DNA of 64,000 nucleotides, taken from NCBI GenBank assembly GCA_011800805.1, contig MPNW01000778.1:1-64000 (forward strand). The letters run 5' to 3'. The translations under genes and the position numbers were made by a program. The notes below the pieces were generated by a model. That model saw only the letters and a list, made by a program, of their open reading frames with translations. It was not told the origin of the DNA and made no database searches. The first letter of the stretch is position 1, and the number at the start of each line of letters is the position of its first letter. The stretch is from Hirudo medicinalis (Eukaryota > Annelida > Clitellata > Hirudinida > Hirudinidae). Shown piece after piece: positions 12,946 through 25,400 of the stretch.

Positions 12946-14962
12946 AGTTGTGGCCTCGGTTTCACACAAAGCTCTTGATCTTGAACCTTAACTATTATCG
13001 TTCAGTTTTTAAGCTCTTAAACGTAACCTACAAGCAACCTGTCAAAGCTTTTGACCGTTTTGGTTTTTTTTCTTCTAAATTTAAATGAATTTTTTAATTT
13101 CAAACTATAAATTTGTCCTAGCGTTAATTTACAAATAATTACTACCATTACTTTACTACTTAAATTTAATATAAAAATTTAATTTTCACAATAATAAGCG
13201 TTATTCTAAATTTCAAGAAGTGGCAGTACATTACCCCCAACCTCAAGTCCCTTGGGGGAGAAGATAAGATTTAAAAAATATTTTTCTTTTTAGAGTGTTT
13301 CTAAGTCCAAAAGGCAACTTTTTCACGAGTGAAAACAATTTATAAAATGAATAAAGAAAATCAGAATTACTATCGCGAAGCACTCAACAGTTCCGGATAC
13401 AGCCAATTATTTGACTGCCAAGAATTCAAAATTATATCCAAATGTGGCTAAACCAAAGCCTCAACAAAAGTGAAGCTTGCAACAAAATGAATGCCTTCAA
13501 GAGAAAGTTTGAAGAATCGAGTGATTGTCCATCCTTAAAGAGATGATGGAAAGATTCATATTAAATTCGTCAGCGACGGGACAAAGGGTATGAAAACGGG
13601 CATATTTTAAACTTGTAAAAAGATTAATTTTAATAAATTTTCAATAAATAATTTACAAAATTCAAAAAAATATATTGTTGTAACCCCGGCGAATTGGCGT
13701 TATTTTAAATCTGTAATTGAGTTAACTTTGATTATTAGCGAACTTTTTTTATTTTGAGAAAAATTAATTGAAATCAGTTATTTGCTTCAAATAGATATCT
13801 GCATCACTAATCATTAAAATAGCAGGTGGGTGAGCGTTGGGAAAAATTAAATAAACAAACAAACAAACAAAAGCTAATAAAAATAGCTTCTAAATTGCAA
13901 TTTTACTGCGAAAGCTTTAATAAAATGTAAGGAACGGCGACAGAAACTTCGGGCCCCAAGTGTTATGTCAAATTGGTAATGGAAAAGCAAAAAAGGTCAT
14001 GATTGTAAAATTTTAATACTTTAAAACCCTGGCGGGCACATGGGCACTTTCCCCCTGCCCATTCCTCTCTGAGGCCCTAAATGGACCATAATGGGAGCAA
14101 GGAGTTATACAGGATTTTGTAATTTGGGGGTGTTAACCCACAGCAGGGGTTGCATCTGCCCAACTGGTCATCCTAAGACCTTTTTTGCTTAACCGTGACC
14201 AAATCCTCCTAAATTTATTCATAACTTGCTTGCTTGTAAGAGTACACACCTTACCTTATTTGGGGCATAGCTGCTTGAATGAAGGCACACTCGCAGAAGG
14301 TAAACAACTTCCTTTATGAGAGAATTTGAATATAATTTCAAGACGTCTTTTGAAGCGAAAAGCTTCACTTTTAATCGCTCTGATAGTTATATTGCCAAAT
14401 TAATTAAACAGGGGAGAGGGAGCGAATTTAAATGAACGTTTGTTTGTAATTTTTACGATCGGATCGGAATGTGAGCATTGTTGCGGATCTGACAAAAAAT
14501 TAAAAACGCAACTGCTATTTTTACAGGCTTTTATTTAACAGCAACAGAGTTCATAGAATGAACAACACTCAAAGGAAATCGTATAGTCAGCAAAGAGTAA
14601 GAGTNGTCTAGGACGAAGTTCTTCGTTCTGCTGCTGGAGCTTGGTACACTCGAAGCTGGCCACATGCGGGACGAAGTTCTCCAGTGACTTCGTGCATCTT
14701 TGTGCTGTGTGCGTGTGCGTGTGTTCCTACAGCATCAAAAAACTTAACTTTTTAGAAGCTTAAGAAGCTTAACTTTACGTTTCGTCGATGTTTATTAAAA
14801 TCTTTGATGTTTTAATATTTAACATTTGTAATTTTAAAAAATAAAATAATTTAGTCGTGTTACAAAAATAAGTAAGCCTCTCTATCAGTAGTTTTTGGTT
14901 ACATCTAGATTACTGGCAGTTTTGTGTTTACAGCACCAGTGGGTTTTGCATTCTTCGTGAAA

Positions 14963-17574
14963 ATGTCGAGCAGTGGAGCGCTATTTGGAAATACTGGTTC
15001 TAGGGGCCAAAGCAAGCATTTGGTGGAGTTTAAGGCTGGAAAAATGAATTTGAGGGGTAACATGGTGATCCCAGATAAGAGGAAAGGTCTCATCTATGTC
15101 TATCAGTCTGATGATCACCTCATGCATTTGTGCTGGAAGGATCGTCAGAAAGGAACCGTTGAGGATGTATGAATCGGTTTAATTTGTTCGTAATTTTAAG
15201 CAAAAATATATTATTGCATAATGTGAATTTGAGCCAGGTTGTAAATGAAAACCATAGATTAGCCAAAATCAATTATTCAAATAGATAATTTTTAGTATAA
15301 TGAATCATTTTATATTGATATGGTTCTGTCATTTGTGTGAGATGAAAGAATACATTTTTTCCATTATAAAATGTAAATTAGCTGAAGAAGCTCATTATTC
15401 TAAGCAGATATTAATTTTGATGTGTGCATAACCTGATTTATTTGTGATCTTGCCTCATACATGCTTTGATATGATGAATTCCTGCTCTCAAACATTGAAT
15501 AAACATTGCACTTTAAAGCAAAAGTATTGCTATAAATATGTTGCACTGTAGTCAATCAAAATGTGCTCTATTGCTTTTGTTGTTTGTATTTATCTGACAT
15601 TATAAGTGCCTTAGGCATATGAATCCGATGTAAAGGCACTACAATTGCCCTACCATTTACACCCTGCCCAAGGGTACTCCCGGCAGGACGTTGTACCATA
15701 ACTTGTATATTATTTATTAAGTGTCATGAACTTTCCAGGACCTCATAATTTTTCCCGATGACATTGAATACAAACACGTGCCCCAGTGTACAACGGGGAG
15801 AGTTTATCTTCTCAAGTTCAAGTCGAACAGCAAGAAGATGTTCTTCTGGATGCAGGTTAATATTTACATCATTGAGTTTAACAACGTGATTAAGTATTTT
15901 AATTCATGTCAATGTTTAGTTTCAAGTTCTCTGTTGGAGCCATGTTTATTTCTTAAATTTATTGTTGCAGGAAAATAAACCTGACAAGGATAATGAGTTG
16001 TGGGGAAAGTTGAACGAATACTTGAGCAACCCACCCACCCCATCCTCAAGTAGGAGCCTCATTCCCCCTGAATTGGCTGCCAGTCTTGGGAGTAAGTTGA
16101 GAATGTTTTCTGCAATTATTTACCATTACTTGGATTTTTATGAAGACATTTTCTGGTTTTAATGGAGTTGTGGGCAAAATATATTCAAACTTAATTCATT
16201 AAGTAAACTTTGTGATAAGGTGATGGTGCAGACATTCAGAACCTTCTTGGAAATATGGATCCTCAGCAGATGATGAGATTGATCACTGGCATGGGCAACA
16301 TGTCCTCCTTGCTGGGAAGTCGTTCGACGTCAAGCATGTCATCTTCAGACTCCAATCCGTAAGAATTTACCACTTGAAGGATTAGCAAACTATGATTATG
16401 TCACATTGATTGCTAAGCAATTCCTTAAGACAATTACATGAAATGTTTTTGCTTTTTTACTTACCTCAATTGTTAAATCACAATAACTTATTGCTTAAAT
16501 TTTTACCAGGCCTTCCAGGTTGTCTTCGAGCACTGGAGTTCGAGCTGCCTCTGAGAGTTCACCTCAGACCACCACGACAACAGCCACCACTGCAATTCAG
16601 CCGGCCGTTGCCACCACTACCACCACCACCACTGCAGCACCGGAAGCTGCTTCGACGGTCGGTCAGCAACCTAAGGACGGTGAGAAGAGCTTTACTCCGA
16701 TCATCCAACTGAGAGATCTTCAGGATATTCTCTCCAATTTTCATGGCATGTTTAGTTCTTATTTTACATAATTAGTTATATCGGTTTGATCGACTTGAGA
16801 ACATTTTTATACAATTTTTAGATCCAGAGAACACTGAAAGAATAGAAGAGAGTAAGTTCAGGAAAATATTTTTTCTTTGTTTAATAATTTGTGAACGAGA
16901 GCCAGGGATTTGAAAGCCTGGTTAAGCACATGTGCACAGTTTCATTAACCAGTCATTTTGTTCAGTCGACCTTATGAGGACCATCACCCCCGATGTCCTC
17001 TTGCCTCTGCTTGCCGATACCAAAATCCAGGAACGTCTCATTCCCTTCCTGCCCGAAGGAGAATCCGTGCCTAAAACCTTGGAGGAGTTGAAGGAAAACA
17101 TTGAGTCTCCTCAATTTCAACAGGTTGTTGCGGTTTTTTGTCAAATCCATGCTTTTTAAGCTTTCACACCTTGTTATCTTATTTTTTTGAAATTTATTTT
17201 TGGTTGCAAATGCATTGTAGGTTGTCCAATATAAGCATGTTTACCTATCTAAGCATTACATTATCGAGGATTACATCAATTTCATTAAAAATCTAACATT
17301 GCCAAATGATGTTACAGACTCTAAGAGGTTTCTGTAATGCTCTCTTGTCTGGCCAACTTGGGCCTCTCATTGGTCAGTTCAATCTTGGTCAGGAAGCTGT
17401 TGAAGCTGCCAACAGAGGAGGTAAGAGATTAAATTGAAGTTTTAGTTAATTTTGTTGTACTTTAAGTAGCTCTTAAAACTTTATAAATCACGATTACACT
17501 GTTTGTTGTTTATTGTAGATGTTGTTGCCTTTGCAAAGGCTTTGCAGAAGCATTGCAAGAAAGATGACAAATAG
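14963..17574 (+). CDS. ADRM1: ADRM1/Rpn13, proteasomal ubiquitin receptor, complete (9 exons)
   Basis: Rpn13 docks on Rpn2 in the 19S proteasome cap, binds ubiquitin through an N-terminal Pru domain and recruits the deubiquitinase UCH37 through a C-terminal DEUBAD domain. Exons: 14963-15166, 15739-15855, 15971-16091, 16232-16358, 16510-16745, 16822-16851, 16966-17123, 17318-17420, 17519-17574; phases all fit and give 383 residues (human 407). The Pru domain lies in exons 1-3 ([39 protein letters not shown]). A Ser/Thr-rich linker in exon 5 has a poly-Thr run. DEUBAD is in exons 7-9 ([28 protein letters not shown]). The start is the ATG before SSSGALFG, as in human; an in-frame upstream ATG at 14924 is less likely. 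Intron 5 appears to be GC-AG, and exon 6 is a 30-nt microexon. The acidic tail of vertebrate Rpn13 is missing: the protein ends KKDDK. Confidence 0.95.
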
Positions 17575-17725
17575 ATGCCAATCTTTGAATATGAAAGTGA
17601 CAAGCATTAATCATTTGACCAATTCAAACATAATCTTTGCATATAGCTGGTCTTAAAAGAATTACAATTTAGCAAAAGCACTGTTGAATGTAACAATTGT
17701 TTTGTTTGCCACATCTAATGATTTG

Positions 17726-17731
17726 AATAAA
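17726..17731 (+). terminator. AATAAA polyadenylation signal of ADRM1
   Basis: A canonical AATAAA sits 152 bp after the ADRM1 stop codon. It is the first such hexamer downstream of the stop. Confidence 0.7.
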
Positions 17732-17739
17732 TGCTGAGA

Positions 17740-18470
17740 AAATGAATGTCTCCTGGGGTTTGCTGCGTTTTGCAGTTCAGCGTTTGAATTGTCCAATTAA
17801 TGATGCAAGAAAGTATCTGCAATTGGTGAGGGTCTTGGATTACCAGGCACGTGTCCGGGAGTACGACGGGTTTATCATTTAAAATTTTCAGAACAAAAAC
17901 TGTGTTGGTGTTGCCTAAAAATTTACTAGATTTTTTTAAGGCTTTGGAGTTGCAGTTTTCATTTTGGGAGGTTTCCAGAGAGGCATATGAGATAGACGTC
18001 TAGGTTATTAAATGCTGCTTTGTCCTTAATAGCTATTAAAACGGCATAATTTAGTTTTATATTTTAATTTATAGTAGCTTAATTGATGAAATTGAACGCA
18101 CATCCCCGTGTGGTTTTTGCTTAAATTCTTAAAATGAGAGCAGTTCATTTTCGAGTGGATAGGGATTTTGTCGCTTGTATGGACTTGGCACGATTTGTGC
18201 TTAAACTGTTTTATAATACTATTCGTTAACTCGCTTATTTCATCTAATTAAATCTCGATAGTTAAATTTTAGGACCGCAACACTTTTAGTAGATAAGTTA
18301 CATGGTCGCACTGGATAATTGCTTGTGGGATACTTTTTAGGAGACTGCGATTGAACCAAGATTTGTTCAGAAGTAGTGTTTTGGTCAAATTTTTATGTTG
18401 TTGCACCTCGTGTCCTTGCTTTGGAACGTTAACGGAATCAATCTAGATAAAAGGGATATACGCAGCAAAT
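17740..18470 (+). other. Spacer between ADRM1 and ABCB6 copy 1
   Basis: About 700 bp with no exon or repeat that I recognise. It should contain the ABCB6 promoter and 5' UTR, but I see no TATA box or other clear element. Confidence 0.5.
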
Positions 18471-21162
18471 ATGATCAGCTTTTGTGACCCCTTCAGTAAC
18501 CTGACCACAGCTTGGGTTGGGAAAGGATTTTCTCTTTGTTTCTTTTACTCTTTCTTTCCGACATTGTTGACCCTCACATCAATCCTGCTTGGTGGAGCCG
18601 AGTTGTATTACTACAAAAAATACGGCACAAGACTTGAGCCTTATAGATTATCAAAGTCAATCCTATTTCCAGTTCAACTTTCTATTCCAGTTTTATTGGT
18701 TGTGGAATCTCTAACGAGGTTGTTTTTGGAAACGGCTATAGCAAATGAAGGAACCCTTTATGGGTAAGTACGGTTGAGTTCCGAATACCTTTTTCATTAA
18801 TCATTTTAATTTAATTTTTCCATTTCAGCTACCAGGTACTATGCACCATTTTGACAACCATATCCTGGATCATGATTGGCGTTGTAACTTATGTGGAGTG
18901 TCGATGGACATTGCCTTCCATCCCCACGAGAGGTCACGGTTTGGTGATCCTCATATCTGTTTCTCTGGCTTTTATAATTGAGAACCTGACATTTCTCTCA
19001 TACATGAGTGATTTGTGGTGGTTTACTAAGCGAAAGTAAGTCGGATGTTTTGAGTGATGTTGTGATTTATTCAGATCATTTTTTTTACAAAATTACAACA
19101 TTCTTTCATACAAAATGCAACTGAAATTTGGCATTGTAACATTTTTTTTAACCCTTTGCTCTGCTGACATTAAGCAGATGCCCATCAATGAAACAATCAA
19201 GAACGTACATGCAATTTCGTGGTGGCCTAAATGAGATGAAAGCTAAATTAACATTAAGAATTGACAAAACAAACTTCTGAAACTAAATATGATATGGCAA
19301 ACAAAGTCTGTGTTCTTTTAAAAAGAAACGGGTCTCATAAATTACACTTTTGCAACGACATGGTAATGTCAGGTGATGGCTAAATTGTGTAGTGAAAGAA
19401 ACTCACTTAATGTTATGTAACATTAAGTCAATGCCAAGTTTTTGACCCACGCAGAACATCCTGCGCCAAATTTTAATTCATTTTCTCCTCGATCATGTCA
19501 ACTCTTTTAAAACTCTTGTTAAAAGTAACAAATTCTTGTTTAATTTATAAAATGATAGTAATAAATTGTTTGAAATGCCAAATTTTAATGCAAAACAAGG
19601 ACCAATATTATATTTAAACATCTTGATAATCTGTTTGATTGCAAGATCTAAATTTTCTGATTTGCAATTTATCTCGATTTATTTTCTTGAAATGGTTGAA
19701 ATTTGATCCTGACAACTAAACTTTGAAGCATGGTTATATCAGTTATTACCACTAAAACTATTTATTATCATAACTTGTTTTGTGGCTGGTCGGGTGCAAT
19801 TCATCAATCTTTAATCATTAATTGTTGCTTAAACTGACATGTTTTGGAAGTAAACGAGGTTATGGTTAGCACCAATTACGAAGTTATTAATTCGTTAAAG
19901 TAGACTTACTGTTTTGTACCTCTTGTTCAGTTCATTGTATGCTCTGCAGGTGATCTTAGAATTTGCATGACCAATCGTTGACCTGAACTGAATTTATTCA
20001 GCACTCATAACGACATCAGTCTGGGTTTGTTCTCGGTGAGGTACGCGCTCGTTGCCCTCTCATTCATCTTCACGATAGCAGCTCCTGGGACCATGAAAAC
20101 CAGACATCTGAGGCTCAATGTGGAGGCACAAGAAGATGATGTCAGTGTTTGATGGCCTTCACTTTGTTCTTTTGACCTTATGTTGATGATGCTTGTAAAC
20201 ATTTTGGGATCTGGGTTTTATGAATAGTAACGATTTAAAAATGACAATATTATTATTTCACTCGAGTAGTATCTACTCCAATCAGACGATTTTAAAAGAT
20301 CATTCAACTCATGCGAGCACATTTGTCTCTTAGGTCTGATCTTAACGATATTTTATGTAAATACGATGACGGAAATAATAATAGAGTATCAGTTAGTAAA
20401 TTACTTAAAATATTATTAATTATCAGATTAATTATTAATAATTAATTAAATATTTATGAAAGCAAAATCATCTCGTTGACTTAATATTCGTCAGCCTCTC
20501 CTGAGCCTGGACCGTCATTTCGTGAGGCCGGTCGTTGAACCTCCGAGGAAGTCGACCTGGGTCGGATTCAAAGAGAAAGTCGTCCTCCTCTGGCCTTTCA
20601 TGTGGCCGGCAGGCAGCTTCCCTCTCCAGTTGTGCGTCCTCTTTTGTCTCCTGTTGCTTGCCGGAGGTCGCGTCGTCAACCTGTTCTCGCCAATTTACTA
20701 CAAGAAGATCGGTCAGTTTCGTTCAACGATCAATCAGTAATAATAAATACGCAATTAAAGTGATTTAGTTTTCTTAATTCATTTGTTTTGCTGACCTAAG
20801 TTGGTTTGTTTATCTTCTGCCTTTAGTCGACATCTTAATTTTTAGATTTATTTATCTTGCGACGAGTTCATTATTCAACGGTCACTTGCTACAAGGACCG
20901 ACCCTCGCAGCACATCATAAAATGATGCTTATTATTGCATTTCTAACTTATTGTGTTTCATTCCTTAAGGCAAATGATTTTATCGAGTGTTGGAATTTGA
21001 ACCAAAATACTCAATTCGATCATAACCTTTGATTATAAGGCTTTGATTTTATGTTGTATTTCACATTTCAAACTTAATCCTTGATTACTGAATGTTTCAA
21101 AACTGATAGATATAATTAACCCATTATAATATTCTTATTATTATTGCAATTATTATCATTGA

Positions 21163-21202
<40 letters not shown>

Positions 21203-22458
21203 GTCATTATCATTATTATTATCATCATTATTTCAGTTGACAGTCTGACGATCAGAAATGAGTCAACAGTGAGCAGCATCAATGGTACCAACGCTCAGCA
21301 GGTTGGAACTTTGAAATTCTCAGACCTGGAGTTCAGGTGGGACTACATCCTCATATACGTCCTTCTGTGGTTTCTTCAGGGAGGAGGCACAGGTTGGCAA
21401 ACACTTTTGAAACTGTTTTTGTTTCAAACTGAAGGAAATTAATCATCCACTAATTTTTAAAGTATTACCATTTATTTGCTCGTTTATTTTTGTCGTCGTA
21501 AACGTTGTCGGTGCAGAGATGTACGTTTTAGCAAATAATAAGTTATCAACTGATCAAATCAATCAAATCACAACTAAAGCAGCACGAACTCTGGCAAGCC
21601 TCGAAACATCCCACTTCTGTAATGAGGCACACGGAGATTATTTATTAACGGATATTAATTAATATTAATGAAGAGAGTGATGAATATTGTTGCGATTCGT
21701 AAAAGCACATTGCTAGAAGTTTTTATCGGCCATGTTTTTAGGATCCATGGGTTTTCTCAATAACCTGAGGTCATTTTTATGGACTTGGGTTCAGCAGTAC
21801 ACCACCAGGTCGGTCGAGGTCAGACTCTTCAGTCACCTCCATGGGTGAGTTGAAAAAAATTAATTATTAAATTATTATTATTGCATGTCGGCCAAATGGG
21901 TTAAGTTCCTGCATAGGGTGGTAATGTGAACAGTCGTAATATGTGTCCTGTTTGAAAACCAACCTGCACTGCCACAAGCACCCTTGGAAGGAGTGCTATA
22001 TAAATGGTTAACTTTAGAAGTTCCTATGAAGCTATGCATATGGCACTATATAAATGAACTACATTTACATTATTGTTATTATTATTGTTTTAATGTTATT
22101 ATTATTATTATTATTATTATTATCATCATCATCATCATCATCATTGCTGCTATTTAGGTTTTCAGCTTTGATTTATTTTGCCATTTATTTTTTATGTTTA
22201 GCAAATATTTTAATGAAAATGTTGATCCAGTTATGCAGTTGTTATGTCAGTAATTTTTGTTATATTAGCATTATGTTAAATAGCATTATTGAAGAGGAGT
22301 TTAAAGATCTCATGAAAATCCATGAGAAGGGTGCAATGATAAGGGGATTATCATATCGCTCGACATGCAGGTGGCTGCATGTTTCTTTGGATCTAAAAAT
22401 AAGTCCTGAACTTTGCTTTTCTTTTTTTTATGCATTAATATCATAATCATTATCATCA

Positions 22459-22489
<31 letters not shown>

Positions 22490-25400
22490 TAGTGCACTAT
22501 CTCACTTTCCAGATTGAGTCTGAGGTGGCACTTGGGTAGAAAGACGGGGGAGGTTTTGCGGATCATGGACCGAGGGACGAGCAGCATCAACACTCTGCTC
22601 AAGTGTGTCTCGGTGGATTGATTTATTGACTTATTAGCACTTTTAGCACTTTTGTTATTATTATTGTTTTGTAACTGAATAATTGAGAGAAGAAAGGAAG
22701 GGACGATGTTTATTTTGGCTGATTAAGTTTTGAGTTGTTGCCAATGCAGGTGTTGTCTCTGGAGTTATCAACATTATTGATATCAGTTTGGTATAAATAT
22801 CATTATGAATGTTATCATATCATAAGTGTGGTAACATTATTAGATAACTAGTTAGTAAATCTTTAGTGTATCATGACACGTTTGAATGACAGTAAAATAT
22901 TCAGATTGCGAGATGACATTCGATCGTTTGACGTTTGTACTTAGCAGTTAATATTGTAATGTCGGCAGCTACATCGTCTTCAACATCGTTCCGACGATAG
23001 CAGACATCGTCATCGCCATAATTTTCTTCTCCACCGCTTTCAATGCTTGGTTCGCCACCATCGTCTTCTTCACAATGGCCATCTATTTAGGTCAGAAACT
23101 TTTAGGAGATTTCATATTTATTATTATTTTTATTATTATTATTATTTATTATTTATTATATTTCATATTTGTTATTATTGTCGTTATTATTATTATTATT
23201 GTTATTATTATTATTATATTATTATAAACTATGTAAAGCTGGACATTTGTTTGACCAATTGATTTTTTTTATTAAATGAACGCTCGATCTTTTGGAAACT
23301 CGTTTACGTTCGTGACTCGGTCGTGGCGTAAATCGCGTGGTGCCGATGTTTACTTCCAGCCGTGACGATCGCCGTGACCGAGTGGAGGACAAAATTCAGG
23401 AGGAGCATGAACAGACTCGACAACGAGATGAATGCAAGAGCAGTCGACTCCCTCCTCAACTTTGAAACGGTTAATAGCAGCCATTTCAGCTGTTTTACGT
23501 TCAGATGTTTCATTTATTATTTCTTAGTGTTTTGGGCCAATGTCGTAATTAATGTCATAAACATTGTCACAATTAATGTAGTAATTAATGTCACAATTAA
23601 CGTCATATTTAATGTCATAATTTACGTCATGATTCCATAATTAATATCATAATTAACATAATAATTAATATCATAATTAACATAATAATTAATGTTGGCC
23701 CGATCAGTGAATCAGGCCATAAGTGAATGTATGCTCATTTATAATATGTTAGGTGTTAGGTTATCATTACTTGTTAGTAATAATTATTGCTGCTGTGTTT
23801 TAATTGCAATTGAAAACTTTTGTTTTCAAATGATTCCAAAGTATCGGGAGTACTTCCGATTACTTTCAAAACGAGTTGAAATTTTGAGGTGCTCCTGAGA
23901 ATGTTTGGTTGTTTCCTTTGTAAAATAATGTTAAATAAGGTAGCCAAGACAGCCAGGGATCCCAGAAACTCATCTGCATCCTACAGCATCTCAGATCCAC
24001 ACGAATACTTAACCCGATTATTCAGTTCAGTTAACTGATTACGTGCTCAATAAACTTATTAGTTAACAGTGAACTTCCCCAAGTTTATTTCAAGCCGATG
24101 GTGATGATGATAATGGCTCGGAATGGTGACGATGATGTCACGATGGTGATGGAATGGTGACGGCTTGGAATGATGATGATGTTTATGGCTTGAAATGGTG
24201 ATGTTGATGACTTGGAATGGTGATGGTAAAAATTATAACAACAATATTGGCAACGAGAATTACTTAGATGTTATGGCAGGAATTTAAAAAAAAATTTGGA
24301 AGGTCTGCAGTGGCTTTTTGGACTCCTGTCCTTTTAAAACATTTTATGGTTGATAGTTTAAGAATGATGACAGTACATTGTCACTTCTTGATGTGTCTGG
24401 ATATCTTATTCGTTTCACGTTTTCGTTAAATTTTTAGAAATTCTTTTGCATTTCAGGTGAAATATTATGGAGCTGAGAACTTTGAGGTCGACAGATATCG
24501 AGAAGCCATTGTGAATTTTCAAGTGGGTTTTAAATGTTGCTTGTTGTTGTCATTTTAATTCCCAGATTGGACAAATATTAAGAATAAAAATAGCCATGAT
24601 TTTGTTATGAATCTGTCTAACTTGTGATATTTAACACAATATAATATATTTTTAATGATTTATATAATTTTATTACTCTGCAATAACTATTCAAATGGTG
24701 CATAATTATATAAAAGGCCTTTGTAAAGGTCTTGTGAGTGTTCTTGTCAAAGAGTTGAATTCACTGAGTTCTGTTGTGTGTCTCGACTTTTCCCATCAAC
24801 TGGTATGCAGAAAGTTGAAATGTCCTTTGTTTTCATTACCCTTTCAACTCATTTTTATATTTTCTCTGTGAATGATGTGACATTCCTGATGCCTGATTCT
24901 GTGAAACGAATGTCTTGGTGACGATAGTAATGATGATAAAGATGATAACGATTATGACACATAATATTATGTGACTCATGGCAATAAAGAAGTTCAAACT
25001 GAGATAGAATGAGACATTAATAATAATGTGAGTCAATAATATAAAACATAAAGTGCATGCTTACGTCTGTCCCGAGAACTGCTCCTGAACGGTGAATGAT
25101 GGCGACTTGAAATTTGTGCGCTTCATTCTCTTTGCCATTCTTAAGTCGACCGTGCTATTTTCGACTTTCAAGTTTTCCAGCCTTTTCCTAAATGGCAGGC
25201 GAGCTTTAAACTCGAGAGCTCCTGAAAGCGAGGAGCATCGTTTGAGACTTTGCCCCTCGCCAACAGCAGGGGTTCGAGTCCTGCTGTGGGAGCACCGACC
25301 TAACCTCCCAGTTCTTTGAGGACTCAATTTGTATACTTAGTGTGTGACTGGCAAAGCCGGTTTGAAAAGCTAGTGCTTCGTAATTTTAAATTTATGCAAA

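Larger units (their letters stand above)
6640..14900. other. Gene-poor stretch with scattered repeats
   Basis: Apart from the repeats and two weak open frames listed separately, I see no exon that resembles a known protein. Composition is AT-rich, with (AAT)n, (TAA)n and (ACA)n runs. A short GC-richer patch lies at about 14030-14180 and another at about 14600-14740, which contains an N at 14585. Both look like fragments of repeats but could not be assigned. Confidence 0.5.

Noticed and set aside
23304..23513. Minus-strand frame opposite ABCB6-1 exon 9
   Set aside because: Antisense of the conserved EWRTKFRR exon; the same shadow appears opposite copy 2.
25061..25327. 88-codon minus-strand frame in ABCB6-1 intron 10
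   Set aside because: It overlaps the tRNA-derived repeat and shows no protein-like motif.
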